Below are positions 51,521 through 64,000 of a stretch of DNA of 64,000 bases, piece after piece. Source of the stretch: an uncultured cyanobacterium (GTDB lineage Bacteria; Cyanobacteriota; Cyanobacteriia; PCC-6307; Cyanobiaceae); contig CAIOGZ010000071.1 of NCBI GenBank assembly GCA_903858015.1, positions 1 through 64,000 of the forward strand, given 5' to 3'. The position numbers and the translations under genes were made by a program. The notes below the pieces were generated by a model that saw only the letters and a list, made by a program, of their open reading frames with translations, did not search any database and was not told the DNA's origin. Each line of letters starts with the position of its first letter. The stretch's first letter is position 1.

Positions 51521-52785
51521 GCCGGCAGCGGGCCTGACCCAGCGGCAGCAATCGAGCGGCTAGGCGGCGGGCCCAGTGCTGGCCAGTCGCCGCCGCAACT
51601 GGCCGCAGGCCGCGTCTTGATCCAGGCCGCGGCTGGCCCGCACACTCACCGCCACGTGGCGACGAACCAGGGCCATGCGGAAGGCCTCCACGGCCTGGGG
51701 GGAAGGCCGTTGAAAATCCTCCTCCTCGATCGGGTTGTAGGCGATCAGGTTCACATGGCTCTGGAAGCCCCGCAGCAGGGTCGCCAGGGCTTCGGCATGG
51801 CGTGGTTGGTCGTTGACGCCCCCCAGCAGGATGTACTCGAAGCTCACCCGCCGGCCGGTGATGGCCACGTAGTGGCGGCAATCCTCCAGCAGGGCCTCGA
51901 GCGGATAGGCGTGGGCGGTGGGGATCAACTGCTGACGCAGCTGCTGGTCGGGGGCATGGAGACTCACCGCCAGGGTGAATTGGGCTCGGCCTAGGCGCTC
52001 CAGGGCGCGTTCGGCCAGGGTCGGCAGGGTTTTGGGCACGCCCACGGTGCTGACGGTGATCTGGCGCTGGGCCATGCCCAGATCGCGGCACAGACAATCG
52101 ATCGCCGCCAGCACCGCTTCGCTGTTGAGCAGCGGTTCTCCCATGCCCATGAACACCACATGGCTGGGGCGCCGCTCCATCGCCTCGCGGACGCTGAGCA
52201 CCTGGTCCACGATCTCGTGCACCGCCAGGGAGCGCTGCAGGCCCCCCTTGCCGGTGGCGCAGAAGCGGCAGGCCATCGGACAGCCCACCTGGCTGCTAAC
52301 GCACACCGTGAGCCGATCGCCAGCGGGAATACCCACGGTTTCGATGCTCAGACCATCGGCGGTGGCCAGCAGCAGCTTGCTGGTGCCGTCACGGGCATCG
52401 CTGCGATGCAGCAGCTGGGAGCGGCCCAGCAGGCAGCGGCCCGGCTCCGGATCGCCGGCCGGCTGCAACCCGGCTACTGCCGCTTCGCCTGGGGTTGCTG
52501 CGGCAGCGCCCCAGGGCGCTGGGGCGGCCACCGGCAGCTGCAGCAGCTGCTGGCGCCAGGCCTTCGGCAGCACCGTGATCGCCGCCAGGCTGCGGGCGCC
52601 GCGGTTGTAAAGCCAATCGTGCAACTGGCGGCCGCGGAAGGCTGGCTGCCCCTGGGTCTGGGCCCAAGCCTCCAGCTCAGCGACGCCGTGGCCCAGCAGG
52701 GGCAAAGTGGCAGCAGGGGGCTCGATGGCGGCAGCAAGCTGGTTCGGGCCTGCGGCGGAGTTAGGGCCCCTGCTGTTGGTCGTTT

Positions 52786-52821
52786 TGGTGTTGTTGGTCG
52801 TCAGGTTGGTGTTGTTGGTTG

Positions 52822-52834
<13 letters not shown>
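52786..52834 (-). repeat. 21-bp tandem repeat at the hli-rlmN junction
   Basis: Two units of CTGAC(A/G)ACCAACAACACCAA plus part of a third. In the hli frame the stop codon lies in it; in the rlmN frame it codes the Thr/Asn-rich start. Confidence 0.8.
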
Positions 52835-57118
<4,284 letters not shown>

Positions 57119-57214
57119 TCAGCGCGGGAAGGGAAGGCGGTTGGGAATCACAAGCGGGCGGCAGCGCTCGCCCAGGTTGGCCAGGGGAAGGGCCGCTCCC
57201 TCCCCTGGGGTCGA

Positions 57215-59119
57215 TCAGGCGGCGGCGACGGCGGCGATGATCGTGTGGTTGATGACGACGCGGCCCACCGTGGTGAGCAGGTAGCGGCTAATCAGGGCGC
57301 CGTCCTCATCAAAGCGGTCGCGGCGGTATTTCCACTGCTCGATCCGGGTGCCATCGCTGAGGGTGTCGGTGGATTGGGGCTCGCGGTCCTCGTCGTCGCT
57401 CTGGACCTCGCCGTTGAAGCGCACCCAGATCCAGTCATGGAGGTGGAGGTGCTTCTCCTCAAAGGCATGGATTGCATCCTGGAGGCCCGCGAAGGTGCGG
57501 GAGCGGTCGCCGAAGGCGGGTTTAACGGCGCCGGGCTGTTCGGCGGTGAGGTAATAGGCGCCGAGCACCATGTCCTGGGATGGGGTGATGATCGGCTCGC
57601 CGGTAGCGGGCGAAAGGATGTTGTTGCTGGCGAGCATCAGCATCCTGGCTTCCGTCTGGGCCTCGATCGCCAGGGGCACGTGCACGGCCATCTGGTCGCC
57701 GTCGAAGTCAGCGTTGAAGGCGGGGCAGACGAGGGGATGGAGCTGAATCGCCCGGCCATCCACCAGCTTCGGCTCGAAAGCCTGGATGCCGAGGCGGTGC
57801 AGGGTGGGTGCCCGATTAAGCAGGATCGGATGGCCTTCAATCACTTCCTGGAGCACCTGCATCACCTCGTCATCAGCACGCTGAATTAACTTCTTAGCGG
57901 CCTTGATGTTGTTGACGATGTTCTGACGAATGAGGCGATGAATCACAAAGGGTTGAAACAGCTCGATCGCCATTTCTTTCGGCAGGCCGCACTGGTGCAT
58001 CTTGAGCTTGGGGCCCACCACGATTACCGAGCGGCCGGAGTAATCCACCCGCTTGCCGAGCAGGTTTTGGCGGAAGCGACCCTGCTTGCCCTCGATGATA
58101 TCGCTGAGCGATTTGAGCGCCCTGTTGTTGGCCCCCACCACGGTGCGACCGCGGCGGCCATTGTCGATCAGAGCGTCGACGGCCTCCTGCAGCATGCGCT
58201 TCTCATTGCGAACAATGATTTCGGGCGCCAGGATCTCCTGCAGCCGGGCCAAGCGGTTGTTACGGTTGATCACCCGCCGGTAGAGGTCGTTGAGGTCGCT
58301 GGTGGCGAAACGGCCACCATCGAGTTGCACCATCGGGCGCAGGTCGGGTGGAATCACCGGGATCACATCCAGCACCATCCACTCCGGGCGGGCGCTGGTG
58401 GCGATGAAGTTGTCGATCACGCGCAGGCGCTTGATCAGCTTGGCGCGCTTTTGACCTTTGCTGGCGGCGATCTCCTCCCGCAGTTGTTCGGCAATTTCGG
58501 CCAGGTTGAGGTCTTCAAGCAGCTGCTTGAGGGCTTCGGCGCCGATGCCTACGATCGGCTCATTTTCGATTTCGGAATCCTCGGCGAAGATCTGATCTTC
58601 GATTTCGAGCCATTCGTCTTCGGTGAGCAACTGCTTATAGGTGAGATCTTTATGGTCGCCCGGATCGAGCACCACGTAGCAGTTGAAGTAGACAATCTGC
58701 TCTACATCGCGCAGGGGCATGTCCAGCAGGATGGCGACGTAGCTGGGAATCCCCTTCAGATACCACACATGGGACACCGGCGCCGCCAACTTGATGAAGC
58801 CCATCCGGTGGCGTCGCACCCGGCTTTCGGTGACCTCGACGCCGCAGCGCTCGCAAACGATGCCGCGGTGCCGCACCCGTTTGTACTTGCCGCAGTGGCA
58901 TTCCCAGTCTTTGGAGGGGCCGAAGATCTTCTCGCAGAAGAGCCCGTCCATCTCGGGTTTGAGGGTGCGGTAGTTGATCGTTTCGGGTTTGGTCACCTCA
59001 CCGACCACTTGACCATTGGGCAGGGTGCGCTGTCCCCACTGCATGATCCGCTCGGGCGAAGCGAGCGTGATCTTCACGTAGTCGAAGTGGTTCTCGGTGC
59101 GGAGATTGCTGTTGGACAT
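57215..59119 (-). CDS. rpoC1: DNA-directed RNA polymerase subunit gamma (beta' N-terminal part), RpoC1
   Basis: 634 residues. Zinc finger [24 protein letters not shown] (about residues 72-95), bridge-helix-adjacent [39 protein letters not shown] and the catalytic magnesium loop [12 protein letters not shown] with its three aspartates. The start is the ATG at 59119 ([17 protein letters not shown]), the typical cyanobacterial beginning; an upstream open part of 20 codons is not conserved in style. It is 94 bases after rpoB and 111 before rpoC2. Confidence 0.98.
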   Translation of the reverse strand: MSNSNLRTENHFDYVKITLASPERIMQWGQRTLPNGQVVGEVTKPETINYRTLKPEMDGLFCEKIFGPSKDWECHCGKYKRVRHRGIVCERCGVEVTESRVRRHRMGFIKLAAPVSHVWYLKGIPSYVAILLDMPLRDVEQIVYFNCYVVLDPGDHKDLTYKQLLTEDEWLEIEDQIFAEDSEIENEPIVGIGAEALKQLLEDLNLAEIAEQLREEIAASKGQKRAKLIKRLRVIDNFIATSARPEWMVLDVIPVIPPDLRPMVQLDGGRFATSDLNDLYRRVINRNNRLARLQEILAPEIIVRNEKRMLQEAVDALIDNGRRGRTVVGANNRALKSLSDIIEGKQGRFRQNLLGKRVDYSGRSVIVVGPKLKMHQCGLPKEMAIELFQPFVIHRLIRQNIVNNIKAAKKLIQRADDEVMQVLQEVIEGHPILLNRAPTLHRLGIQAFEPKLVDGRAIQLHPLVCPAFNADFDGDQMAVHVPLAIEAQTEARMLMLASNNILSPATGEPIITPSQDMVLGAYYLTAEQPGAVKPAFGDRSRTFAGLQDAIHAFEEKHLHLHDWIWVRFNGEVQSDDEDREPQSTDTLSDGTRIEQWKYRRDRFDEDGALISRYLLTTVGRVVINHTIIAAVAAA

Positions 59120-59213
59120 GGCGGCTGTCGCGCGGTGAGAAGGGAATGCGGGGGGCGATCGGATCTGGCTGGACCCCATCGCGGGGGGACGGGGTCAACC
59201 GGGCGATCGGCGA

Positions 59214-62200
59214 TCAGTCGTCGTCGTAGTCCGCGACGCCGAGGGATTCGTAGGTGGGACGGCTCGGCGTGCTGCGGCGGGGGTTGACGTCTTGCATCAG
59301 ATCCACTTCCTCGCCGGCGTCGGTGTAGACCGCGATATCCAGGCCGAGGGACTGGAGCTCGCGCATCAGCACCTTGAACGATTCGGGGGTGCCAGGCCGC
59401 GGAATCGGCTTGCCCTTCACGATCGCGTTAAGGGCCTCATTGCGGCCCTGCATGTCGTCTGATTTGACGGTAAGCAGCTCCTGCAGGGTGTAGGCGGCTC
59501 CGTAGGCCTCCAGGGCCCAAACCTCCATCTCGCCGAGGCGCTGACCGCCCTGTTGGGCTTTGCCGCCCAGGGGTTGTTGGGTGACGAGGGAGTAGGGGCC
59601 GGTGGAGCGGGCGTGGATCTTGTCGTCTACCAGGTGCACCAGCTTGAGGATGTGGGCATAGCCCACGGTGACCGGTTGGTCGAAGGCTTCACCGCTACGG
59701 CCATCGATCAGCTGGATCTTGCCGGGGTTTCCCGGGTCGTAGACCCAATCCTTGCCCGGCATCTTGGCGGCTTCCTCGAGGTAAGCCTGCACGGTTTGTT
59801 TCGATTTTTCGGCACCGTGCATTTCATCGAAAGGCACCACTTTCACCCGGCAGCCAAGGTGGGAGGAGGCCCAGCCCATCAGGCATTCGAACACCTGACC
59901 GACGTTCATCCGACTTGGGACGCCGAGGGGGTTAAGCACGATGTCGATTGGGGTGCCATCGGGAAGATAGGGCATGTCTTCGCGGGGAAGAATGCGGCTA
60001 ATAATTCCCTTATTGCCATGGCGGCCGGCCATCTTGTCACCCACCTGGATCTTGCGCCGCTGGGCCACGTACACCCGCACGACCATGTTGGCACCGGGGG
60101 GCAGTTCATCGCCCTGCTCGCGGGTGTAAATACGAACATCCACCACCCGGCCCCGTTCGGTGCTGGGAACTCGCAGGGAGTTGTCGCGCACATCGCGGGC
60201 CTTTTCGCCGAAAATGGCCCGCAGTAGCTTCTCTTCCGGGGGCTGGTCAGATTCACCCTTGGGTGTCACCTTGCCAACCAGAATGTCGCCACTTTCGACG
60301 TAAGCGCCGATGCGGATGATCCCCATCTCATCAAGATTGCCGAGGCTCTCTTCGGCGACATTGGGGATTTCGCGGGTGATTTCCTCGGGTCCAAGCTTGG
60401 TCTGGCGGGCCTCAATCTCGTACTTCTCGATGTGCACCGAGGTGTAGAGATCATCCTGAACGAGCCGTTCGCTCACCAGGATCGCGTCTTCGTAGTTGTA
60501 GCCCTCCCACGGCATGTAGGCGATCAATACGTTTTGGCCAAGGGCGATCTCGCCGCCCTCGCACGCCGAGCCATTGGCGAGAACCTGGCCGGCGATCACC
60601 TGATCACCCTGCTTCACGATCGGCCGCTGATTGAGGCAGGTATCCTGATTGGAACGCTGGTATTTCTGCAGCATGTGGTAGTGGTCCTCACCCTGCTCAT
60701 CACGGATGATGATCTGGGTGGCGTCGACGAACACCACTTCACCGTTGACGCGGGTGATGGGCACCATGCCGGAGTCGCGGGCTACCTGGGTTTCCAGGCC
60801 TGTGCCCACCAGGGGCCGCTCCGGTCGCAGCAGAGGCACGGCCTGGCGCTGCATGTTTGAGCCCATCAGGGCCCGGTTGGCGTCATCGTGTTCCAGGAAG
60901 GGGATCAAGGAGGTGGCCACCGAGATCACCTGGACGGGTGAAAGCTGCACATAATCAACCTGCTCGGGCGGCACCTTTTCAAAGTCCTGGCGGTACCGCA
61001 CCGGCACCAGGTCGGCGGTGATGTGGCCGCTGGCATCGGTGGGGACGTCACCGGGGGCGACGCGGCACTCGTCTTCGAGGTCGGCGGAGAGGTAGATCGG
61101 GTTGCCCTGCTTATGGACGATGCCGTTTTCAACCCGCCAGAAAGGGGTTTCGATGAAGCCGTATTCGTTCACCCGGGCGTGGGTGGCCAGCGAGCCAATC
61201 AGGCCGGCATTGGGGCCCTCCGGGGTTTCGATCGGGCAGATGCGGCCATAGTGGGAGGGGTGGATGTCGCGCACGGCGAAGCCGGCCCGCTCGCGGGTAA
61301 GGCCGCCGGGGCCGAGGGCACTGATACGGCGCTTGTGGGTGAGCTCGGCCAGGGGGTTGGTCTGGTCCATGAACTGGCTGAGCTGGCTGGAGCCAAAGAA
61401 CTCCTTGATCGCCGCCACCAGCGGTTTGGGGTTGACCAGCTGGGCCGGGGTGAGCGATTCGGTTTCGCCCACGGTCATCCGTTCCTTGATGATCCGCTCT
61501 AGCCGGTTGAGGCCCACCCGCACCTGATTCTGCAGCAGTTCACCCACCGAACGCACCCGGCGGTTGCCGAGGTGATCGATGTCATCGAGGCTGGCGCCGC
61601 CGACATCAAGTTCCAGGTTGATCAGGTAATCAATCGTGGACAGCACATCCTCGGGGGTGAGGGTGCGGGTGGCGTCAGGAATGGTGAGCCGCAGCTTCTT
61701 GTTGATTTTGTAGCGGCCGACCCGACCCAAGTCGTAGCGCTTGGGATCGAAGAAGCGGCTGTGCAATAGCTGCTGGCCCCCGCTCACTGAGGGGGGTTCA
61801 CCCGGCCGGAGTTTCTTGTAGAGCTCCAGCAGGGCCTGATCTTCGGAGGCGATGCCCTCATCATTGGCAGCCTCGATCGACTTCTGGTAGTACTCCGGAT
61901 GCCGTAGCTTGTCGAGTACGTCGTTATCGGACAGGCCGATGGCCCGCATCAAAACGTGGGCGTTGATCTTGCGAGTTTTGTCGACGCGGACGTGCAGAAG
62001 ATCGTTTTTGTCGGTTTCGAATTTCAGCCAGGCCCCGCGGTTTGGAATCAGGCTGGCATTGAAGGTCTTGCGGCCGTTCTTATCCTGCTCATCCTTAAAG
62101 TAAACGCCGGGGGAGCGCACGATCTGGTTCACGATCACGCGCTCGGCACCGTTGATGATGAAGGTGCCGCGCTCGGTCATCAACGGCAGCTCGCCGATGA

Positions 62201-62504
62201 ATACCTCCTGTTCCTTGATTTCGCCGGTTTCCTTGTTGACTAGCCGGCAGGTGACATACATCTGGGAGGCGAAGGTGGCATCGCGCCGCTTGGCCTCTTC
62301 CACGTCGTGGCGGGGACGCTTGAGCCGGTATTGATCGCCGATAAAATGGAGTTCGAGCTTGCCCGTGTAATCGGTGATCGGTGAGAAGCTGTCAAGCTCC
62401 TCGATCAGGCCCTTCTCCAGGAACCACTTGAAGCTCGCCCGCTGTACCTCCACCAAATCGGGCAGGTAAGTGACGGTCTTGGCGACCTGGATCGCGCTGC
62501 TCAT
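59214..62504 (-). CDS. rpoB: DNA-directed RNA polymerase subunit beta, RpoB
   Basis: 1096 residues, standard for cyanobacteria. It begins [21 protein letters not shown]. Landmarks are the rifampicin region [71 protein letters not shown]-like, [31 protein letters not shown], and the C-terminal [20 protein letters not shown]. The Ser/Asp/His of the rifampicin pocket look wild type, so sensitivity is expected. The acidic tail ends VADYDDD. A strong hairpin lies about 100 bases upstream. Confidence 0.98.
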   Translation of the reverse strand: MSSAIQVAKTVTYLPDLVEVQRASFKWFLEKGLIEELDSFSPITDYTGKLELHFIGDQYRLKRPRHDVEEAKRRDATFASQMYVTCRLVNKETGEIKEQEVFIGELPLMTERGTFIINGAERVIVNQIVRSPGVYFKDEQDKNGRKTFNASLIPNRGAWLKFETDKNDLLHVRVDKTRKINAHVLMRAIGLSDNDVLDKLRHPEYYQKSIEAANDEGIASEDQALLELYKKLRPGEPPSVSGGQQLLHSRFFDPKRYDLGRVGRYKINKKLRLTIPDATRTLTPEDVLSTIDYLINLELDVGGASLDDIDHLGNRRVRSVGELLQNQVRVGLNRLERIIKERMTVGETESLTPAQLVNPKPLVAAIKEFFGSSQLSQFMDQTNPLAELTHKRRISALGPGGLTRERAGFAVRDIHPSHYGRICPIETPEGPNAGLIGSLATHARVNEYGFIETPFWRVENGIVHKQGNPIYLSADLEDECRVAPGDVPTDASGHITADLVPVRYRQDFEKVPPEQVDYVQLSPVQVISVATSLIPFLEHDDANRALMGSNMQRQAVPLLRPERPLVGTGLETQVARDSGMVPITRVNGEVVFVDATQIIIRDEQGEDHYHMLQKYQRSNQDTCLNQRPIVKQGDQVIAGQVLANGSACEGGEIALGQNVLIAYMPWEGYNYEDAILVSERLVQDDLYTSVHIEKYEIEARQTKLGPEEITREIPNVAEESLGNLDEMGIIRIGAYVESGDILVGKVTPKGESDQPPEEKLLRAIFGEKARDVRDNSLRVPSTERGRVVDVRIYTREQGDELPPGANMVVRVYVAQRRKIQVGDKMAGRHGNKGIISRILPREDMPYLPDGTPIDIVLNPLGVPSRMNVGQVFECLMGWASSHLGCRVKVVPFDEMHGAEKSKQTVQAYLEEAAKMPGKDWVYDPGNPGKIQLIDGRSGEAFDQPVTVGYAHILKLVHLVDDKIHARSTGPYSLVTQQPLGGKAQQGGQRLGEMEVWALEAYGAAYTLQELLTVKSDDMQGRNEALNAIVKGKPIPRPGTPESFKVLMRELQSLGLDIAVYTDAGEEVDLMQDVNPRRSTPSRPTYESLGVADYDDD

Positions 62505-62603
62505 GCGGTGAACCTGCAGGAACTGGTGGAAAAAAAACGGACCTGGACGGAAAGGGCTGTTGCCCGATCGGCAACCCTGGGCGGCGGCAGCTGACGACGC
62601 AAA

Positions 62604-62631
62604 CAGCCGTTCCTGCGAACAGGAACGGCTG
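62604..62631 (-). terminator. 12-bp stem-loop between tatD and rpoB, candidate attenuator
   Basis: CAGCCGTTCCTG-TTCG-CAGGAACGGCTG on the minus strand, perfect for 12 pairs with a UUCG tetraloop, followed by only three T. It could reduce readthrough from rpsT-tatD into rpoB or protect the rpoB mRNA 5' end. It may therefore work as an attenuator or processing site rather than a full terminator. Confidence 0.6.
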
Positions 62632-62771
62632 CTCTTGCCCAGACGCCTACCGCACGCGCCCTAGGGCCGCAGCATTGCTGGTTGCCCGGCTGGATCGACG
62701 GGCGATCCGGGCCAGGGGGGTGAGCCGAAGGGTGGACAAAGGAGCGCTTCCGCTACCAGGCCAATGAACCA

Positions 62772-63662
62772 TCATACAGGGCGAAGCGGCAAGCCAAAGA
62801 GGCGCACCGCATTGGCGGTGCTGGTTGTGGCCACCTGTTCGATCGTCTCGCCTCGCAGCTCCGCAAGCCGCGCCGCCACCGAGGCCACAAAAGCCGGTTC
62901 ATTGCGTTTGCCGCGCCGGGGTACGGGGGCCAGGAAGGGGCAGTCTGTTTCGACCAGATAGCGGTCGGCAGGCACTTGGCGGGCACATTGATGGGTGTCC
63001 TCGGCCTTGGGGAAGGTGACCGTGCCGCTGAAGCTGATCATCAGGCCGTGGGCCAGGAAAGCCTCCATTTCGCCTGGGGTGCCGCCCCAGCAATGCATCA
63101 CCCCACGGGGAACCCGGTCTTGGCTGGCCCGGCCGGCCAGCAGCTCCAGCATCGGCGCCGCCGCATCGCGGCAGTGGATGATCACGGGTAGATCCAACTC
63201 GACGGCTAGGTCGAGCTGGGGATCCAGCACGGCCAGCTGGCGATCGAGATTGGCCTCGCGGTAGAGGTCGAGGCCCAGCTCGCCGATCGCCACCACCCGG
63301 TTGTCGGCGAGGGCGGCAGCGCGCAGGTCGGCAGCGGTTTGTTCTTGCCAGTGCTGGGTGTCGAGGGGGTGGACCCCCACCGCGTAGCGCAGCTCCGGGA
63401 AACGATCGGCTAGGGCCCGGATCGCGGCGATTTCCCCCGGTTCGACGCAGGCGTGGATCAAGGCCCGGACGCCGGCATCACGCCAGCGCTGGGCCACCGC
63501 TTCGAGGTCGTCGTCGAAATTGCGAAAGACCAGGTGGCAGTGGGAATCCACCAGGGTCAAGGCCGCTGACTGGGCCGGGGCCGGGGCGGCCAAAGCCACC
63601 GCACTCAAACCGCTGTCCCCTGGGGCTGGCAGCATGGCGTTGGGAGCTGGCGCTGGGGTCAT
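62772..63662 (-). CDS. TatD family metal-dependent hydrolase
   Basis: TIM-barrel DNase or related hydrolase. The metal-binding signature is VDSHCHLVF (two histidines), with Glu in VAIGELGLDLYRE, His in VIIHCRDAAAP and MHCWGG, and Asp in VETDCPFLAPVPRRG. 296 residues, including a 35-residue Ala/Pro-rich leader before the barrel; the start at 63662 (ATG) or the second Met at 63635 is uncertain. The family has 3'-5' exonuclease activity in repair or RNA quality control. Position between rpsT and rpoB is conserved in picocyanobacteria. Confidence 0.92.
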   Translation of the reverse strand: MTPAPAPNAMLPAPGDSGLSAVALAAPAPAQSAALTLVDSHCHLVFRNFDDDLEAVAQRWRDAGVRALIHACVEPGEIAAIRALADRFPELRYAVGVHPLDTQHWQEQTAADLRAAALADNRVVAIGELGLDLYREANLDRQLAVLDPQLDLAVELDLPVIIHCRDAAAPMLELLAGRASQDRVPRGVMHCWGGTPGEMEAFLAHGLMISFSGTVTFPKAEDTHQCARQVPADRYLVETDCPFLAPVPRRGKRNEPAFVASVAARLAELRGETIEQVATTSTANAVRLFGLPLRPV

Positions 63663-63764
63663 CGCTGGCGACTGGAGCTGCGGGCAAGGCCGCCAAGGGG
63701 AGGTGGAGCGCCTGTTGGGCCGGGCTGGCTAGCCATTGGGCGGCACTTCTGCCGGGCGATCAAC

Positions 63765-63808
63765 GGGTTTAGGCCTTGCACGCGGCGGGTTTAGGCCTGG
63801 CAGGCGGC
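63765..63808. repeat. 22-bp tandem duplication after rpsT
   Basis: GGGTTTAGGCCTTGCACGCGGC (first 20 bases quoted in shape only: GGGTTTAGGCCT...GCGGC) is followed directly by a copy with two changes (63787-63808). It lies between tatD and the rpsT stop. Confidence 0.75.
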
Positions 63809-63835
63809 GGCTTCAGACCCGGGCGGGTGCCGGCT

Positions 63836-64000
<165 letters not shown>

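Overview
The window is GC-rich chromosomal DNA from a cyanobacterium, most likely a picocyanobacterium of the Cyanobium/Vulcanococcus/freshwater Synechococcus group. The supporting evidence is a split RNA polymerase beta' (rpoC1 plus rpoC2) in the order rpsT-tatD-rpoB-rpoC1-rpoC2; psbX, Ycf66, Ycf35 and YggT/Ycf19 genes; two high-light-inducible (HLIP) genes; and cyanobacterial families such as DUF3747. The group assignment is inference from gene content and protein style, not from a search.

Layout. 1-2.4 kb is an AT-richer accessory stretch: a membrane protein, a HepT/MntA toxin-antitoxin pair whose antitoxin carries an in-frame TGA, and an overlapping DUF4160-DUF2442 pair bracketed by a 16-bp direct repeat. 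2.5-23.9 kb is mostly housekeeping or metabolic: two oxidoreductases, mtnA, a truncated DUF4143 ATPase relic with 23-bp repeats upstream, a formylglycine-generating-enzyme-fold (SUMF1) protein, a methyltransferase, htpX, an aldolase-dehydrogenase fusion, a GltS-type carrier, an S9 peptidase, def, rpsU, comM/yifB, a HIT protein, an ABC exporter and an HLIP. 24.0-30.3 kb is a degraded island: a phd-vapC locus with an amber codon in the toxin, an HpsJ-like protein beside a PEP-CTERM-type repeat protein, PIN-domain and antitoxin fragments, one intact VapBC-like pair, a duplicated gene end and the decayed C-terminus of an integron-type tyrosine recombinase.

30.3-52 kb is core again: two TolB-like lipoproteins, ycf66, psbX, yggT, accC, tRNA-Leu(GAG), an LpxB-like protein, msrB, a probably acquired glycosyltransferase, a PRC-barrel protein, smc, two envelope-type small membrane proteins, a GH13 amylase that has lost conserved active-site residues, a DUF2997-ycf35-ferredoxin-aldo/keto reductase operon, a HEAT-repeat protein, an AmpG-like transporter and rlmN. 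52.8-64 kb is the transcription operon, read leftwards from rpsT (cut by the window edge) through tatD, rpoB, rpoC1 and rpoC2 into an HLIP gene that overlaps the rpoC2 stop, then rlmN.

The best leads are (i) the SUMF1-fold protein, whose C-terminal tract looks like the variable region of a diversity-generating retroelement, with no reverse transcriptase in view; (ii) the amylase with Arg-to-Cys and Asp-to-Thr changes at the active site; (iii) traces of integron-like traffic (an attC-like hairpin, flanking repeats, toxin-antitoxin cassettes and an integrase relic); and (iv) the HpsJ/PEP-CTERM pair. All functional claims rest on motif recognition by eye; no database search was run.
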